64,000 nt of DNA from Anthopleura xanthogrammica (GCA_964019055.1 OZ025213.1:6870472-6934471), one strand, 5' to 3'. Shown: positions 34,606-47,443, counted from the stretch's first letter. The notes: generated from the sequence alone by a model not told the origin. Made by a program: numbers and translations.

Positions 34606-34826
34606 GTTGCAGGTATGGCTTTACTAACTATGCAAAATTGAAATAGTTAGCAAGCATTAAATTATTTAATTATTACTTTAATCATGGCTTACATAAAGGT
34701 TATTTTAAATTTGTTTTCTTATAATGACCAGGGTTTACAACAGATACACTAAAATACCTTACCATTCAACTATTTTCTTCATTGTAGAATGAGTACTGAG
34801 TGAAAGAGGGTTCATATGCACTTCAA

Positions 34827-35023
34827 TAGACCTTTTCGGCTTGGGTGTAATGTTTTCCCATTTCAGACCACGTGTCATTCTCTTGAGAATAAGATTCTTT
34901 GTTTGAGTTGTATCCATATTCATGTGTCTTCTCATGCGCAACCGTTAAACAATGAAATGATACTCTGGGGAATGACACGTGGTCTGAAATGGGAAAACAT
35001 TACGCCCAAGCTGAATAGGTCTA
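34827..35023. mobile_element. 197-bp foldback MITE upstream of copy B
   Basis: It begins TAGACCTTTTCGGCTTGGG and ends in the inverse; arms of about 55 bp include CCCATTTCAGACCACGTGTC. The empty site CTTCAATTGTGC is present upstream of copy A near 15928. The outermost TAGACCTTTT also starts the 5557-5887 MITE and resembles the palindrome at 61985. Confidence 0.8.
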
Positions 35024-35329
35024 TTGTGCTATGCTCTGTTTCAGTTGAATGCAAAATATAACCCACGCTCTGCTTGATGGCTATTTCCCAATCTGACATT
35101 GACAGCAAAGAGAAAAAACCTTTGGTTTTCTTGATAGCTAGTGTTAGTGTCAAATAACGTCTTTTCATTCATTTATTTTGTCGTGTTTCTCGTCCCCCTT
35201 GAGTATTACTCAGTGTCTGATAATCAGCTATGTGCATAATTACAGTCAATTGGTAAGGAATTGGCGACTTCCTTCTTTAAATATTTCGGTTAGTAAACAT
35301 TCATATGAATTTAGGAAAAAAGAAGGCGC

Positions 35330-35660
35330 TAGATTGGCGAAGCGGTAAAACGTTCGCAGCAATGAGTACTACGAGTCGGGTCGTGGGTTTGATTCCTGCG
35401 GATGAGACATGTGAATAGAGTTTCACATGTGTTTTTCGCTCCCTTGCTACAAGGGTTTTTCTCCTAGTCCTCGACACGATTTTTCTCCCTCCGTAAAAAT
35501 CAACATATGAGTTGAGAGTTGTGCGTTTACTGAGACAGAGTATTATATGTAGAGAAGTAGTTGAGTTTGGAGTGTGTCGCCGATCAACATTAGCCTCTGT
35601 CTAGGGAGACTCGGGAACAACTCCCTGTATTACGACGTAAAAGAAATATTTTGAACAAAG
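35330..35660 (+). repeat. Full-length tRNA-derived SINE
   Basis: Box A TGGCGAAGCGG and box B GGTTTGATTCC are at tRNA-like spacing, followed by the body shared with 7205-7540 and 16770-17090. It is the best-preserved pol III promoter in the window, so it is the reference copy for the family. Confidence 0.75.
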
Positions 35661-35779
35661 GTAGTGACCCACAACACGCTGCAGTGTTTATTTGTGTATG
35701 TAGTTTTTGTAATATAATAATAATAATACTTTATTTCTTAAAAAAAGCGCATGACAAACAAGTCACGATGCTCTTTACA

Positions 35780-37470
35780 ATATAGAAAAATAGATAAAAA
35801 TATAAATAGATAAGTTAAATAAGTATTGCTTGTAACCATTGCTTTTCATTCACAGGTACTATTAAAGTCTCAAGTCTTTAACCTAAATCCTCGAGTCTGT
35901 GATATTAAATTATACAACTCACGTGTTAATGCTGCCTGAACAACAACATTCTCCACTTTTTTCCCCTGGTGAATACGAAACCCACTGCTACGTTACCTTA
36001 AGGTGACTGACTACTGTAGCAAGGAATAATTACAAAATGTTGTTAGAAAGATATATTACACAGAATTTAACGCTGATTCCAAAAATGAAAAGAAAAATGG
36101 GGTGTCCCGAGCTCGTTTTTGAGATAATGAATTTTGAATATGACCATCTTGACAAGTTTTCGAAAGAAAAATGACGGAAATCAAGCTTTGCACACAAAAA
36201 TTCATAACTTAAAAATTAAAAAGCTCTAGAAGCAACTTTCTCAAGACATTTATTTTAGATATTATTTTCGAAGACTAACTAAAAATATTTGAAGAAAGTT
36301 TTATAAATAAGCTAAAAATTCAGCATTCAGCATAACTAGCATGGCAGCATGATGGCTTGCATTCGGCTTTTCTAGTTTCAAGCTGTATACCTGAATCCTC
36401 GAGTCCGTGATCTTCGTCGGATCAAGAACGACAAAATTACTTTGTCGCCCCGTTTCCCCCCTGGTGATCAGGTTAGCTATTTTCAGTATTAGCTTCATAT
36501 CGTTTTTTTATTTTTCCATCAACAGTAAAAAGTGGAATTTAAATAGATCTAAAGAGATGATAAGTAGCGGTAAGCTAGTGTGGACTGCGTCGGTGTTTCT
36601 AATTAAACAGTTGTGATAAAAAGGTAAATTTTACATCGTAAAAAATAAGAAAGATCACTTACTGCCGTTTCGTTTCTTTCCGAAACGTATAGAAAAATAG
36701 ATAAAAATATAAATAGATAAGTTAAATAAGTATTGTATGTAACCATTGCTTTTCATTCACAGGTACTATTAAAGTCTCAAGCCTTTAACCTAAATCCTCG
36801 AGTCTGTGATATTAAATTATACTTGGCAACTCAAGTGTTAATGCTACCTGAACAACAACATTCTTTTGTCCCCACTTTTTTCCCCCTGGTGACAACGAAA
36901 CCCACTGCTACGTTACCTTAAGGTGACTGACTACTGTAGCAAGGAATAATTACAAAATGTTGTTAGAAAGATATATTACACAGAATTTAACGCTGATTCC
37001 AAAAATGAGAAGAAAAATGGGGTGTCCCGAGCTCGTTTTCGAGATAATGAATTTTGAATATGACCATCTTGACAAGTTTTCGAAAGAAAAATGACGGAAA
37101 TCAAGCTTTGCATACAAAAATTCATAACTCAAAAATTAAAAAAGCTCTAGAAGCAATTTTCTCAAGACATCTATTTTAAATATTATTTTCGAAGACTAAC
37201 TAAAAATATTTGAAGAAAGTTTTATAAATAAGCTAAAAATTCAGCATTCAGCATAACTAGCATGGCAGCATGATGGCTTGCATTCGGCTTTTCTAGTTTC
37301 AAGCTGTATACCTGAATCCTCGAGTCCGTGATCTTCGTCGGATCAGTCAGAACAACAAAATTACTTTGTCGCCCCGTTTTCCCCCTGGTGATCAGGTTAG
37401 CTATTTTCAGTATTAGCTTCATATCATTTTTTTATTTTTTTATCAACAGTAAAAAGTGGAATACAGTATG
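35780..37470. repeat. Tandem duplication, period about 0.9 kb
   Basis: The stretch from the TATAGAAAAATAGATAAAAA segment through GACTACTGTAGCAAGGAATAA and GAGATAATGAATTTTGAATA occurs at about 35785-36530 and again at about 36690-37440. It includes two copies of a CTGAATCCTCGAGTCCGTGA segment (about 36390 and 37313). Only copy C's spacer has this arrangement. Confidence 0.75.
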
Positions 37471-37476
37471 ACTTAA

Positions 37477-37870
37477 GGTGACTGACTACTTTAGCAAGGA
37501 ATAATTACAAAATGTTCTTAGAAAGATTTTTTACACAGAATTTAACGCTGATTCCAAAAATGAAAAGAAACCGAAAATCGTACTCAAATGATGACACTGA
37601 ACAAAAACACATAAAACTCTTAATTTATAAGTTCTAATAATTACGTTTTCTTCAAACTTTCTCAAAAGATTGATTTTTACCTGCTGTTTTAGGAAATTCA
37701 AAGAAAAACATAGAGTCCCGTGCAAAATTCGGGGTTTTTGCCCTGTTGAAGTTCAAAACCTGTATGGTTCCTCAATAAAAATGCCGAAGCTTACTATGCG
37801 GTTTTGCGCGTTTTTGTGTGCGCGCGCACATCGTGGGCTCAAATTGAACGTCCAAACGTAGTCAGTCACC
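37477..37870. mobile_element. 394-bp TTAA-flanked MITE
   Basis: TTAA lies at both ends (37473-37476, 37871-37874), with terminal repeats GGTGACTGACTAC and GTAGTCAGTCACC. TTAA target choice is typical of piggyBac and Kolobok superfamilies. Older, internally altered relatives with the same ends span 7867-9069 and the matching parts of the other spacers. Confidence 0.75.
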
Positions 37871-39629
37871 TTAAATAGATCTAAGTTTGAGATGTAATTG
37901 GCTTTAATTTTCTGTTAGAAAAACAATAAATCTTTTATTTTACGTGGTGCGTGATACAGGGAGCGTTGAAGAATAGCACACCAAACTCAACTACCTCTAC
38001 ATTTAATGCTCTAAACCCACAACTCTCAACTCATCCGTTGATTCTTACGAAGAGAGGAAAACTGAAGAACTCGGAGAAAAACCCTCGTGGCAAGGGAGAG
38101 AACATTACATCAAACAAAGTCTATTCACATGTGTCCTCGGCAGGAACAGGCCACTTTAGAAACGAGGAAGAATATCTAAAGAAAGCAGTCATCCATTCCG
38201 TACCTTTGTTCAAAAATAAACAAACTTATATGTGTATGTTACACGGTGATCCTTATGGAGCATATCTCGGGTCATAATTCAAGTTTGACTTATGTTGTTC
38301 AAATATAAAGGATATTATTCAATTTTAAATTATGTTGTTTTAAAACCATCGATATTTATAAATTTGATCCTGAAAGATTACGTGACTTGTCAGTCAATTC
38401 CATTCAAATTATATTCGGCTATGTCAGATGATGATGTTCGACTATTTCAAACGATGTTCGGCTATTCAAATATATAGTGTCAGTGCTGCAGCGATCGATG
38501 GCGGGTCTAGGATAACATTCACTTCTTATTCCACCCACCCTGAGGGGGACTGATTGGGGGTCTCGAACACCGAATAACCGCAAAATTTTGTGTATGACCC
38601 CGAGTCCATATTTTTACACAAGTCCATGTTTTCCGAGTCCAGTCCATGTTAAGGTACCAAAATCTCTTTCTTGTAGTCATGACAATCGCAATTTTCACCC
38701 CTAAATGATACCAAATGACTCAGCTGGCTTTTAGAAATAGCATTTATGAATAAAATTCATAAAAGTCCCGTGAAAAAATTGGGGGTTTTGCCCTGTTGAA
38801 GTTCAAAACCTGTATGGTTCTTCAATAGAATCCGAAGCTTTCTTATGCGGTTTTCCACAGTTTTTGTGCGCACTTTCATCGTGGGCTCAAATTGAACGTT
38901 CAAAAGTTTTCAGTCACCTTAATTCACTAGTGATCTTAAAGTTCAAAACAATTCCACAATTATAAGTAAGCATTTGATTGATTAAAATTATGTAAATCGT
39001 TTTTGCAAATCGTCGAGTTAAAGAAAATCTCATCGAATTTTAAATTTCGTCGAGATTTTTAGGAACTCGTCGAGATCTCAATAATAATGAAGAACTCAAC
39101 AATGTATTTGCCAAACTCGACTAGGTGTATGAATAACTCAAATATATCAGGTGAGTATGGTAAACAGAAAAATAAAACCTATAAAAAATGCCTATGGTTT
39201 CGAAAAATCCTCAAAGTCGGCTACTATACAAAAGCCCAAAAGTTAAGCTCATTTCTCGAAAGTTAAAAAAAATTGCATTTTATTCTGTTAACCAATGCCT
39301 AAGGTTTATTTTTACAGGTATGTAGAACTTTCATAATGTTTGTACTAAAACGCTTTTCCCAGAAAACCTCGACCAATTTGAATGTTTGATGCGAAGTTTT
39401 CAAGCGGCCATGTTTGTTTTCATTGACAATTTGGCGCATGCGCACATGTTTTTTAGCCCTGTCTAAAATAAACAAATAACTTCATGGGGAGACAATCGTA
39501 CGGAATTTTCACACTCGTTTTTTTGTATCATGCAGTCATCTCCGCCCTAACTGTTTACGTGATAAGCATTAAGATGTTTTTGTGCTCTTTGAAATAACTA
39601 ATAAAGATATACATGTGTTTACATTATTT

Positions 39630-42600
39630 TCATGAAGAATCTCCAGTAGAATGAGATTGGATATAAGTTTGATACAGAGAACCAAATATGCTGTTCTCTT
39701 GTAACATCAGAATTCTAGGCTGACCAGTTTCTACTACTTTCCCTTTCTCAATAACAACAACTCTGTCATAATCAAGAATGGTGTCCAGACGATGTGCTAC
39801 AGCCAGAACAGTTTGTTCTTTTAGTTGGTATTTGATGGTGTCTTGAATGATTCTGTCTGTGGCAAAGTCTACGTTGGCAGTAGCTTCGTCCAATACTATT
39901 ATCTTTTTCTTCTGCAAAAGAGCTCGTGCAAAGCATAATAGCTGTCTTTGGCCCACGCTTAAGTTGGACCCTCCTTCCTTGACCATGTGTTGAAGACCCT
40001 CGGGCATGGACTCTACTAACGGTTTCAGTTGTACTTGTTCCAACACCGACCACAGCTGACTAGTTGTGCAGTTTCCTGTTGGATCCAAGTTATATCGAAC
40101 ACTTCCTGTAAATAGAAATGGGTCTTGTGGAATACAACCAATGGCACTGCGACTGTCTTGAACGTTAAGATCTTCAATGACGACTTGATCGATGACAATG
40201 GACCCAGAATGCACTTGAGGAAGTCGAAAGAGAGCTGATATGATGGAAGATTTTCCAGCACCCGTCCGTCCCACGATTCCAATCTTCTCTCCACTTTGGA
40301 TGCTTAAATTGATTCCTTTGAGTGCCTGCGGTGCTCCAGGATAATATGTCAGCTTAACATCATTGAAGGACAGAGAGCCATTTGTAGGCCATTGTTGTGG
40401 TGGTCGTGTCTTCACTTCATAGCCAGGATTCCTTTCAAGCTCAGTGTAATGAATCACTCTCTCTACTGATGTCATAGCATTCTCCATGTTTCCTACAGCG
40501 AAGGCAATATTGCATGTAGATGACAGTTTTATTGCATAGAAAATCAGAAAACCCACCGAAACTGAAATGAAAGGTTGAATAAGCTTCATCAGGTACTTTG
40601 TGTAAGTTTGACTAAAATGAACTATTAGCTGAAGCGTCATTATTTCTCTTACGGATTTATGGTATAGAATCCCTAAAGTGCACTATGTTTTATATTATGA
40701 AATGCTTCTGTCTTAAGTTCTCGAATTATTTTGTTTTATAATATAGATGATATTTCGAATTTCACTAAAATGAATAAGCAAAGCTCTCGATCGCCCCATA
40801 TAGCTCCAACCCTGACGCCTGACCAGTGTCTATAAGTGTCGGAACATGAAAAAAGAAAACTACTGAAGGAAAGTGAGAAAATATTAACACTAGACTTACT
40901 GCTATTATGACTGGTCAACAGAGACACAACTGTAACACACGTCACACATAATGTAAAGATCAAATCCACTCTAAAAATCATCCACGATTTGAGACCAAAT
41001 ACCACTAGCATTGCCTTATTCATGTCATCTTGATACCTGAGAATGAATCCAGTATATGCATATTTAGTTACATTACTCATGAACTTCAACTAGACCCAAC
41101 TTCATAGCTTTGTGCTAGTTGGAATGAGCACTTACCTTTGCATTTTCTTATTTTGAAGCTCTTTTCGATCAAATGCTCTGATAACGGGTGCTCCTTCAAT
41201 GGTTTGCACGAAGTGTTCATAAACAGGACTTCCGCACATGGCCATTAATCGTTGAGCCTCTCTTGACGCCTGTAAGTAATACTTTGCCTGAAATATTATA
41301 ACATATATAACAAGTAAAGTAGGCACCACCAATATTGGATTGGTTACGCACATGATTCCAAAATCAAAAGTGCATGTAAAAAACATTATGAAATTGCGGA
41401 GAGAGAGCTCCACTAGGGTGTCATCCATTACAAACGTATCTTGTGAAAAACGGTTGAGGATTCTTCCTGGTGGATTGGTATCGAAAAACCTTATGGGGCA
41501 CCTCAATATAGTAGATAACATTTGCTTGTGCAACTCTTTGGATGCATTTAGACTCAGATTGAGTACACCGATTGTGAACAAAAGGAAGAAGAAAAAAGAG
41601 CAAATGGCTATTGCTGAATAGATGTAAAGGTTTGTCAAACTCTGTTGCTGTTTGGGGGAAAGTTTGATCCAGTGTAAAAGCCAAAAGTAAGCGCCATTTG
41701 ATGAACCTGAAATGGAATTCAAAAAAAGTACATCAGCAAACAACATTTGAATAAATTAAACTGTTGTTTTCAATTTTACGATAGATATTGAGTAGACTTA
41801 CACTGGCAAAGTAATCCCAGTAAAAGTAACATGATTAGCACAGGAATACTGCTTCCAGACCGCATGTACTTCCAGTACGTTTTGAGGGAGACGATTCCCG
41901 CACGTTTCTTTTCTTCTTCCATTCTATTATTGTCTTCATCGTCATCTTTCACTCGATGGTCCATCTTTTCATTTTCCTTCGCAACGACAGCTTCATACTT
42001 TCCATTTTGTCTTGTACTCATTATTTTCTCAAGACCTTCATCAGGCATGTCTATCTCATCAATGGTCCATTGTTTAACAATTGTCCCATTCTCCATGATC
42101 ACAATTTCATCCACATCCTTCAAATAGTGCACGTGATGAGTGACAAGTAATCGGAGTCGATTAGACAATAGTCCAATAATGCACTCATTAAACACATGAC
42201 GTCCGACTTTAGAATCAATGGCACTGAGTGGATCGTCGAGTAGATAGATGTCTGCATCTTGATATACTGCGCGTGCCAAATTGACTCTTGCCCGCTGACC
42301 ACCACTGAGTCTGGCGCCTCTTTCCCCAACATAGGTCAAGTCACCGTGTGGTAATATGTTGAAGTCGGTATCGAGTGCGCATGCCCTAACAGTCTCATCG
42401 TACCTTTTCTTGTCAAAAGCACCACCAAAAAGAATGTTGTCCCGTATGGTACCAGAAAACACCCAAGCTGTTTGAGGAACGATAGCTATCTTGCCTTTGA
42501 CGAGAACATGTCCCTGTGTAAGGGGAAGTTCCCCTAGAATAATATTAAGTAACGATGATTTACCACAGCCGATCTTACCGATGACTGCTACAAGTTTGGA

Positions 42601-45458
42601 GTCGTTGGTCTGTAAGTCTATTCCGTTCAAGAGCAATTTACCACTTGCGATGTTGCTATTGAAAGAATGAGGAGTTTTACTGACAACTTTGGATAAATGT
42701 AGTCCAGGGATTATCTTGGGAGACGGACAATCTTCGCTCATGATCGGTAATGATTCGTGGTCAGTGTCTGGAATTGTCGGCATAATGTCCTCCCGGACCT
42801 GATTGTTGTTAATCTGTCCATCCTCATTTTTATGATTGTCACTCAATAAAAAGTCCTGAATTCTTTGTATGCTTACTTTAAGGTTGCTCACATATTCTAC
42901 TTCAAGCGTAAACCAGTATACAGATGTAGGAAAAATACACAGGAAAGTCAATAGCGTAAAGACATTTCTGGCATCGATTACGTGGCCCGTATACAACAAA
43001 GCAGTGATGGCTAGAAATGAAGCGTTGTTCATCAAAGTTAAATTCAACGTGTAAAACAAACCTCTGAAGACATTATTCGAGAAGGCTGCCTTTATTTCTT
43101 GGCTGTAAGGAAATATAGAATGCGAATCAATGTGAGTGTTCATCAATAGGTGTTGGAAAAGTCTTTGAAGCGTAGAAATTAGAGATATTCACATTGATAT
43201 TTTAATTACCTTCTTACTTGTCCAATTACTCGCTCCATTAATGTCTCCAACACATTTATCTTGATGACTCGTATTCCCGCAACGACGTCACATAATAACT
43301 TCAAACGAAGGTCTGTTGTTCTTGTCATTTTGACACGAATCTGCCGCAATATCCTACCAATCGCAAAGTTGCACATAAGGATAATAGACAGGTATCCGAT
43401 GGCTGCCGCAATCTCAATTCCAACCAGTTGCCAAAGAAGCAACACAACCACCAACAGCTCAAGTGGCGCTTGAATGAAGATTGGACTGTAGATAAAAACG
43501 TATTCTAATGTCTCTAAATCCTTTGATATCAGGCTCAGCATGTGACCAGAACTGAAGTTGTCGAGATGATAACGTGGGTTGGAAATGATCTAAATAAAAC
43601 ATGGATCGAATATTAGTATTGACATATCACAGCCTAACTGAGCCTAGCCTCCTACGCAGCCGCTATTAATGACGTGATGCTGAAACTGACTTGAGTTGTT
43701 TGGTTCCTGTTTTCCTAGCAGGAATATGCGTTTGAAGCCAACTTCAATGATTAGGTGTTTTTATGTTTTATTATACGCAGCACAATATTGCGGTCGGGAA
43801 TCTATATCCCACAAGTCGGTGGGCCACGACGCGGGATCGTATCGCAGGGACCATTGGCAGAGACCCCATTCGTCTTTCTATTAAGAATTTTCGTTTTTCA
43901 GGCGTTTTATTGATTTATATTTATATTTTTAACGATTTGCCCTAAATAAGGCTGGTGGAAATTACCAAAAAAAACACCAGGTCCCCTACGAGGTTTTGTT
44001 TTCGCTTTTAATTTCTCGGTTGTTACGAGTGTCGTCACCAGGTACGTCGCATATAGTAAACATCATGGGCAGCCAATAGGTTGCTTAATAAGTTTTTGAG
44101 CCTCCATACGACTCAGGTCTGACCACGGAACACAGCTTAGATCGAATGAGGGTTAATTTTTTACGGAGGGAGGAAAACCGGAGAACCCGGTTTTACTTAA
44201 GAGAGGGGGGGGGGGGGGGCACTAAAATTTTACTATGTTTCAATGGGGTCAAATGTACAGCTAATTTACGTCACGCGTGACCAGTATCTCGAATGTTTTG
44301 ATTGGAGTTTCGGCGGCTCGTTTGAAATTCCAAATCTCGGTGCCTAGGTACGATTAAAACTCTGGCAACTCAAAATATTTATATTTAAAAAATCAATATT
44401 TTGAAGCTGATACTGAGGTTGGCAAGTGCATTCTCTTGGATAATATTTCACAATCATTCATGATAGCGGGTCGAAAACCTAATTTTTAACTTTTTTTTTA
44501 ATATCTTAGCCGTTGATCTGAGATTTGAAAATTTAATATGAAGCCTTGAAAACTACTTTTGAAGTCTCGGATTTACTGGTCACGCGTGACGTAAATTAGC
44601 TGTAAAAGCAGCAAAATTCATTTGCCCCCATTGAAACATAGTAAAATTTTAGTGCCCCGACCCCCACCCCCCTCCCCCCCCCCCCCCCCCCCACCAACCT
44701 AGTATAGGGGGCTTTAGAATCAAAATATATTTCTAATTTTATTCCTATTTGTTATTTTCTATTTCTATACGACAACTTTCCCGTGATAAGGCGTATATCC
44801 GTAAAACAATTAACCGAAGATGACATACCTTATCATACACCAAGCCAATGAATCCAGACTTAACTTGAGAAGCAGTTAGAGCTCCAAGATAAAACAAATG
44901 TGCCCTGAGAAAAGCTTGAATCAGACAAACTGTCGATAAACCGATCACATACAGAATTATTTGACAAGATATTTGTCGACTAATGTTATTAGTCACTGAG
45001 GTACTGCTCTTCGTTGTTGATGTGTGATTCGCGCGAAATGCTTGACTGCTTGCGGGTTTACCGAGTTTTGCTTCATCCTCACTTTGCATCAGTTCCTTAA
45101 GAATTAAATTCAAAAATACTGGCTGTAGAACACGACAAAACCTAAATACAAAGAAAACCACCAAAATACTGCAGACGTGACGTTTATCTAAAGATTGAAC
45201 CAAGACTTTCCATAATTTTGGCGGCTTGTTTGTCGTCAACTGTTTATTCCATAGATGTTTGTACGTTCGTAAGCACTTTCTGGTGGACGTCTGACCTGCA
45301 GGATATGGTAGATCATTTTCCTTTAGGGGTCTTTGACTGGCCGTCTTAAGAAGGTTGGACAACCAACTGAAGGTTATGTAGGAGAAGATGTTCACGATTT
45401 TGGATGGCGTCGAATCTGTTTCTTCTTGTGATATCTTGGTGTACGATTTCTTGCCCAT
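39630..45458 (-). CDS. ABCC4-like: ABCC4/MRP4-like ABC transporter, copy C
   Basis: Six coding exons: 45458-44829, 43589-43210, 43102-41802, 41706-41136, 41075-40900 and 40561-39630; phases as in A and B, total 3990 nt, 1329 aa. Both NBDs keep Walker A, signature, Walker B and H-loop residues. It starts MGKKSYTK rather than MGNTSYTK. Intron 2 is only 107 bp, because the AATAGG-bounded insert of A and B is missing. Exon 3 carries changes not in A or B (IKAAFSNN, QVREDIM, QWTIDE, EEEKKRAG). Its upstream region is shortened, placing a TATATAAA motif 43 bp from the ATG. Substrate is unknown; the family exports organic anions and cyclic nucleotides across the plasma membrane. Confidence 0.93.
43590..44828. 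other. Intron 1 of copy C
   Basis: 1.24 kb with no similarity to intron 1 of A or B apart from the exon-2-proximal 35 bp. It contains a G-run-bounded MITE (44205-44697) and, just before it, a GGAGGGAGGAAAACCGGAGA segment resembling SINE tails. No coding signal was seen. Confidence 0.6.
44205..44697. mobile_element. MITE bounded by G and C homopolymers
   Basis: GCACTAAAATTTTACTATGT and TTACGTCACGCGTGACCAGTA in the left arm recur inverted in the right arm, about 75-80 bp per arm with a small indel. A 15-base G run precedes the left arm and a C-rich run follows the right one. It has no ORF. Confidence 0.75.
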
Positions 45459-45500
45459 GTTGCTCAAATGTTCATTGCTCTGTTTCAGTTGAATGCAAAA

Positions 45501-45508
45501 TTTATATA
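45501..45508 (-). promoter_or_regulatory. TATA box candidate of ABCC copy C
   Basis: The minus strand reads GGTTATATAAATTTTGC, a consensus TATATAAA 43 bp before the ATG at 45458. The paralogous position upstream of A, B and copy 0 reads GGTTATATTTTGC, a weaker match, and lies about 300-450 bp from the ATG. Role inferred from motif and position only. Confidence 0.45.
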
Positions 45509-45599
45509 ACCCGCGCGCTGCTGGATAGGATACATTAACAACAAAGAGAAAAAGCTTTTGTTTCCTTAATACCCAGCTTATGTTTAAACAATACAATAA

Positions 45600-47085
45600 T
45601 GAAAGAGAAAAAGGTCCATGAAAACGAATTTTAACGTAAGGACTTTTGGCGCCACTATTATTTCAATAGAAAATTTAGTAGAGACCCAAGTTCAGAGAAA
45701 TTGACATGCAGTTAATGGAGCAAGACAAGTGCTTAGTAGTACTAGTTATAAAGTGCTTTTTCACGATATAGTGTTTGCAAGCACTTTATGTAGATAATCT
45801 TGTGTATGATAAATTGAAAATGTTAAGATAGATAATATACATCAATGAGAATACCATCAATAATTCGCATACATAACAAAGTAAGTCAGCCGCTCATTCT
45901 GTCCAGGAATTTCTTTTAAAAAATCCTTCAAACTTTATCGCTACCTTTAAACAACCTCTGAGCTGATCAAAGTCAGGGCACGGCTAACTCACAGATCAAC
46001 CCTGGAACAACCTCTGGGCTGATCAAAGTCAGGCACGGCTAACACTTTAGACAAGAATTTGCCGCCGAAGAAATGCCGCCATTTTAGAAATCGAGTGATT
46101 GATAATTGCTATAATTTAAAACCTGAGATTATATTTGGCGGGCAAAGTGATTCCACAGGGAATTCTGATAAATGTGTGTGGCTGACAAATGAATCGTTTA
46201 CTAGTGTTTTTATTTGCTATTTTCATTACGAAGGCTGCGATTGCGCTGAAATTTGGCTAATTGGACACACAAGGATTACTACCAAAACAGGTAGAGTGAC
46301 AATCAGGCTTGAGAAAAACCAGTTGCGACTAGCGTTAAAGCTAGACACTTTTGATAACATTCCTGAGCCCTGAGCGGCTAGTTAGCTTTGAAGTTCATGG
46401 TGGAATTTGGCCATTACTTCTACTTGGATAGCATGTTCAAAGCTAAAGTCAAAATCTGTTACCGCTAATAACTTGTGATTTGCCGCTACACATGCTTATT
46501 GACGTTCCTACGGTAAAGTTTTCCCTGGCACTAGGTCCACTCCCTACTTAATTAAAAGTTTTCCTTGTAAGGACTACGAGATCTTTTGTGTCCTACCTGG
46601 TGAGTAACCCTAGTACAAGGGTTACCCTTCCTTCTTGTAAAGAGACCCTAAATTTCTTAAAAGCTGGTCTTGACTCACTGATAATGGCTGGAAATGAGGA
46701 GCGGAAAATCGTAATTAATCTGCGCACGATTTTATGCACGCGTGCTCATCGCGATAACGTCATTCAAATGTTTTGATGGGCGAAAGCCAGTTTTTTACTT
46801 TTTCAAACTCTTATATCTCTTTAAAACGAACGCTGACGCCCATCTTTTATTCGATATATTTGATGAAATGCCAAATTTAAAGATGTCGGTGCATTCACCC
46901 AGTTTTTCAAAAAATGACATTTATCGATCACACTGAAAATCGACATTTTCTGCTTCCTCTCAACCCTTGAGAACGACAAAAAGCGACAGTTTGGTTCGAG
47001 ATGTACTTTCATTGTTTTTCCCTCCGACAAAAAAAAGAGTTTTCGTTTTAATGCCTAAGAAAAGAACCGTGTTGAAAACAGATTA
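45600..47085. other. spacer right of the ABCC array
   Basis: The array's shared sequence ends near 45595. A direct duplication of about 55 bp (ACCTCTGAGCTGATCAAAGT) spans 45950-46045. The plus frame 46059-46373 (104 aa, Cys-rich centre, starts PPKKCRHF) is unrecognised and has no supporting context; it is not called as a gene. The rest shows nothing. Confidence 0.55.
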
Positions 47086-47172
47086 CAGTGCGAACACACT
47101 AACCGGGACCACTAGACAGAGATTGAACTGATAACAGTAGTTAGGGGCCCCCATATACCGTGATTGCTAGAG

Positions 47173-47255
47173 GAGGGGTGGTCTAAATTCCTGAATACCC
47201 CCTTGAGAATGTAGGGGGAGGGGTGGCCTAAATTCCTGAATACCCCCTTGAGAAC
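47173..47255 (+). repeat. Left pair of 45-bp subterminal units
   Basis: GAGGGGTGGTCTAAATTCCT starts at 47173 and again at 47218 with one change (GGCC for GGTC); each unit runs on through GAATACCCCCTTGAGAA. The period is 45 bp. Confidence 0.85.
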
Positions 47256-47443
47256 TTAAAGATGCTTGTCAACACAGTGCCCAGTTGAAATTATAATACG
47301 TAGCATGTACGATAATATCCTCGAGATTTTCAAAACACCATAAGACCAAGCATTTGTAACAAAGTTGTTGCTTTATTTTACTATCCAATATCCTCTAATA
47401 TAATGCTTTAGTATTACAAAAAAAAAAAAAGTCTTATTATTTC

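Larger units (their letters stand above)
34606..39629. other. spacer between ABCC copies B and C
   Basis: Repeat blocks shared with the other spacers, plus a MITE (34827-35023), a full-length SINE (35330-35660), a tandem duplication (about 35780-37470), and a TTAA-flanked MITE (37477-37870). The 5' UTR region and promoter of copy B would lie at about 34755-35060. Short frames at 36301-36498 and 37222-37422 are two copies of the same non-coding repeat. Confidence 0.7.

Noticed and set aside
46059..46373. 104-aa plus frame starting PPKKCRHF
   Set aside because: No recognisable motif, no splice or promoter context, no second copy to compare. It remains possible as an exon but is unsupported.
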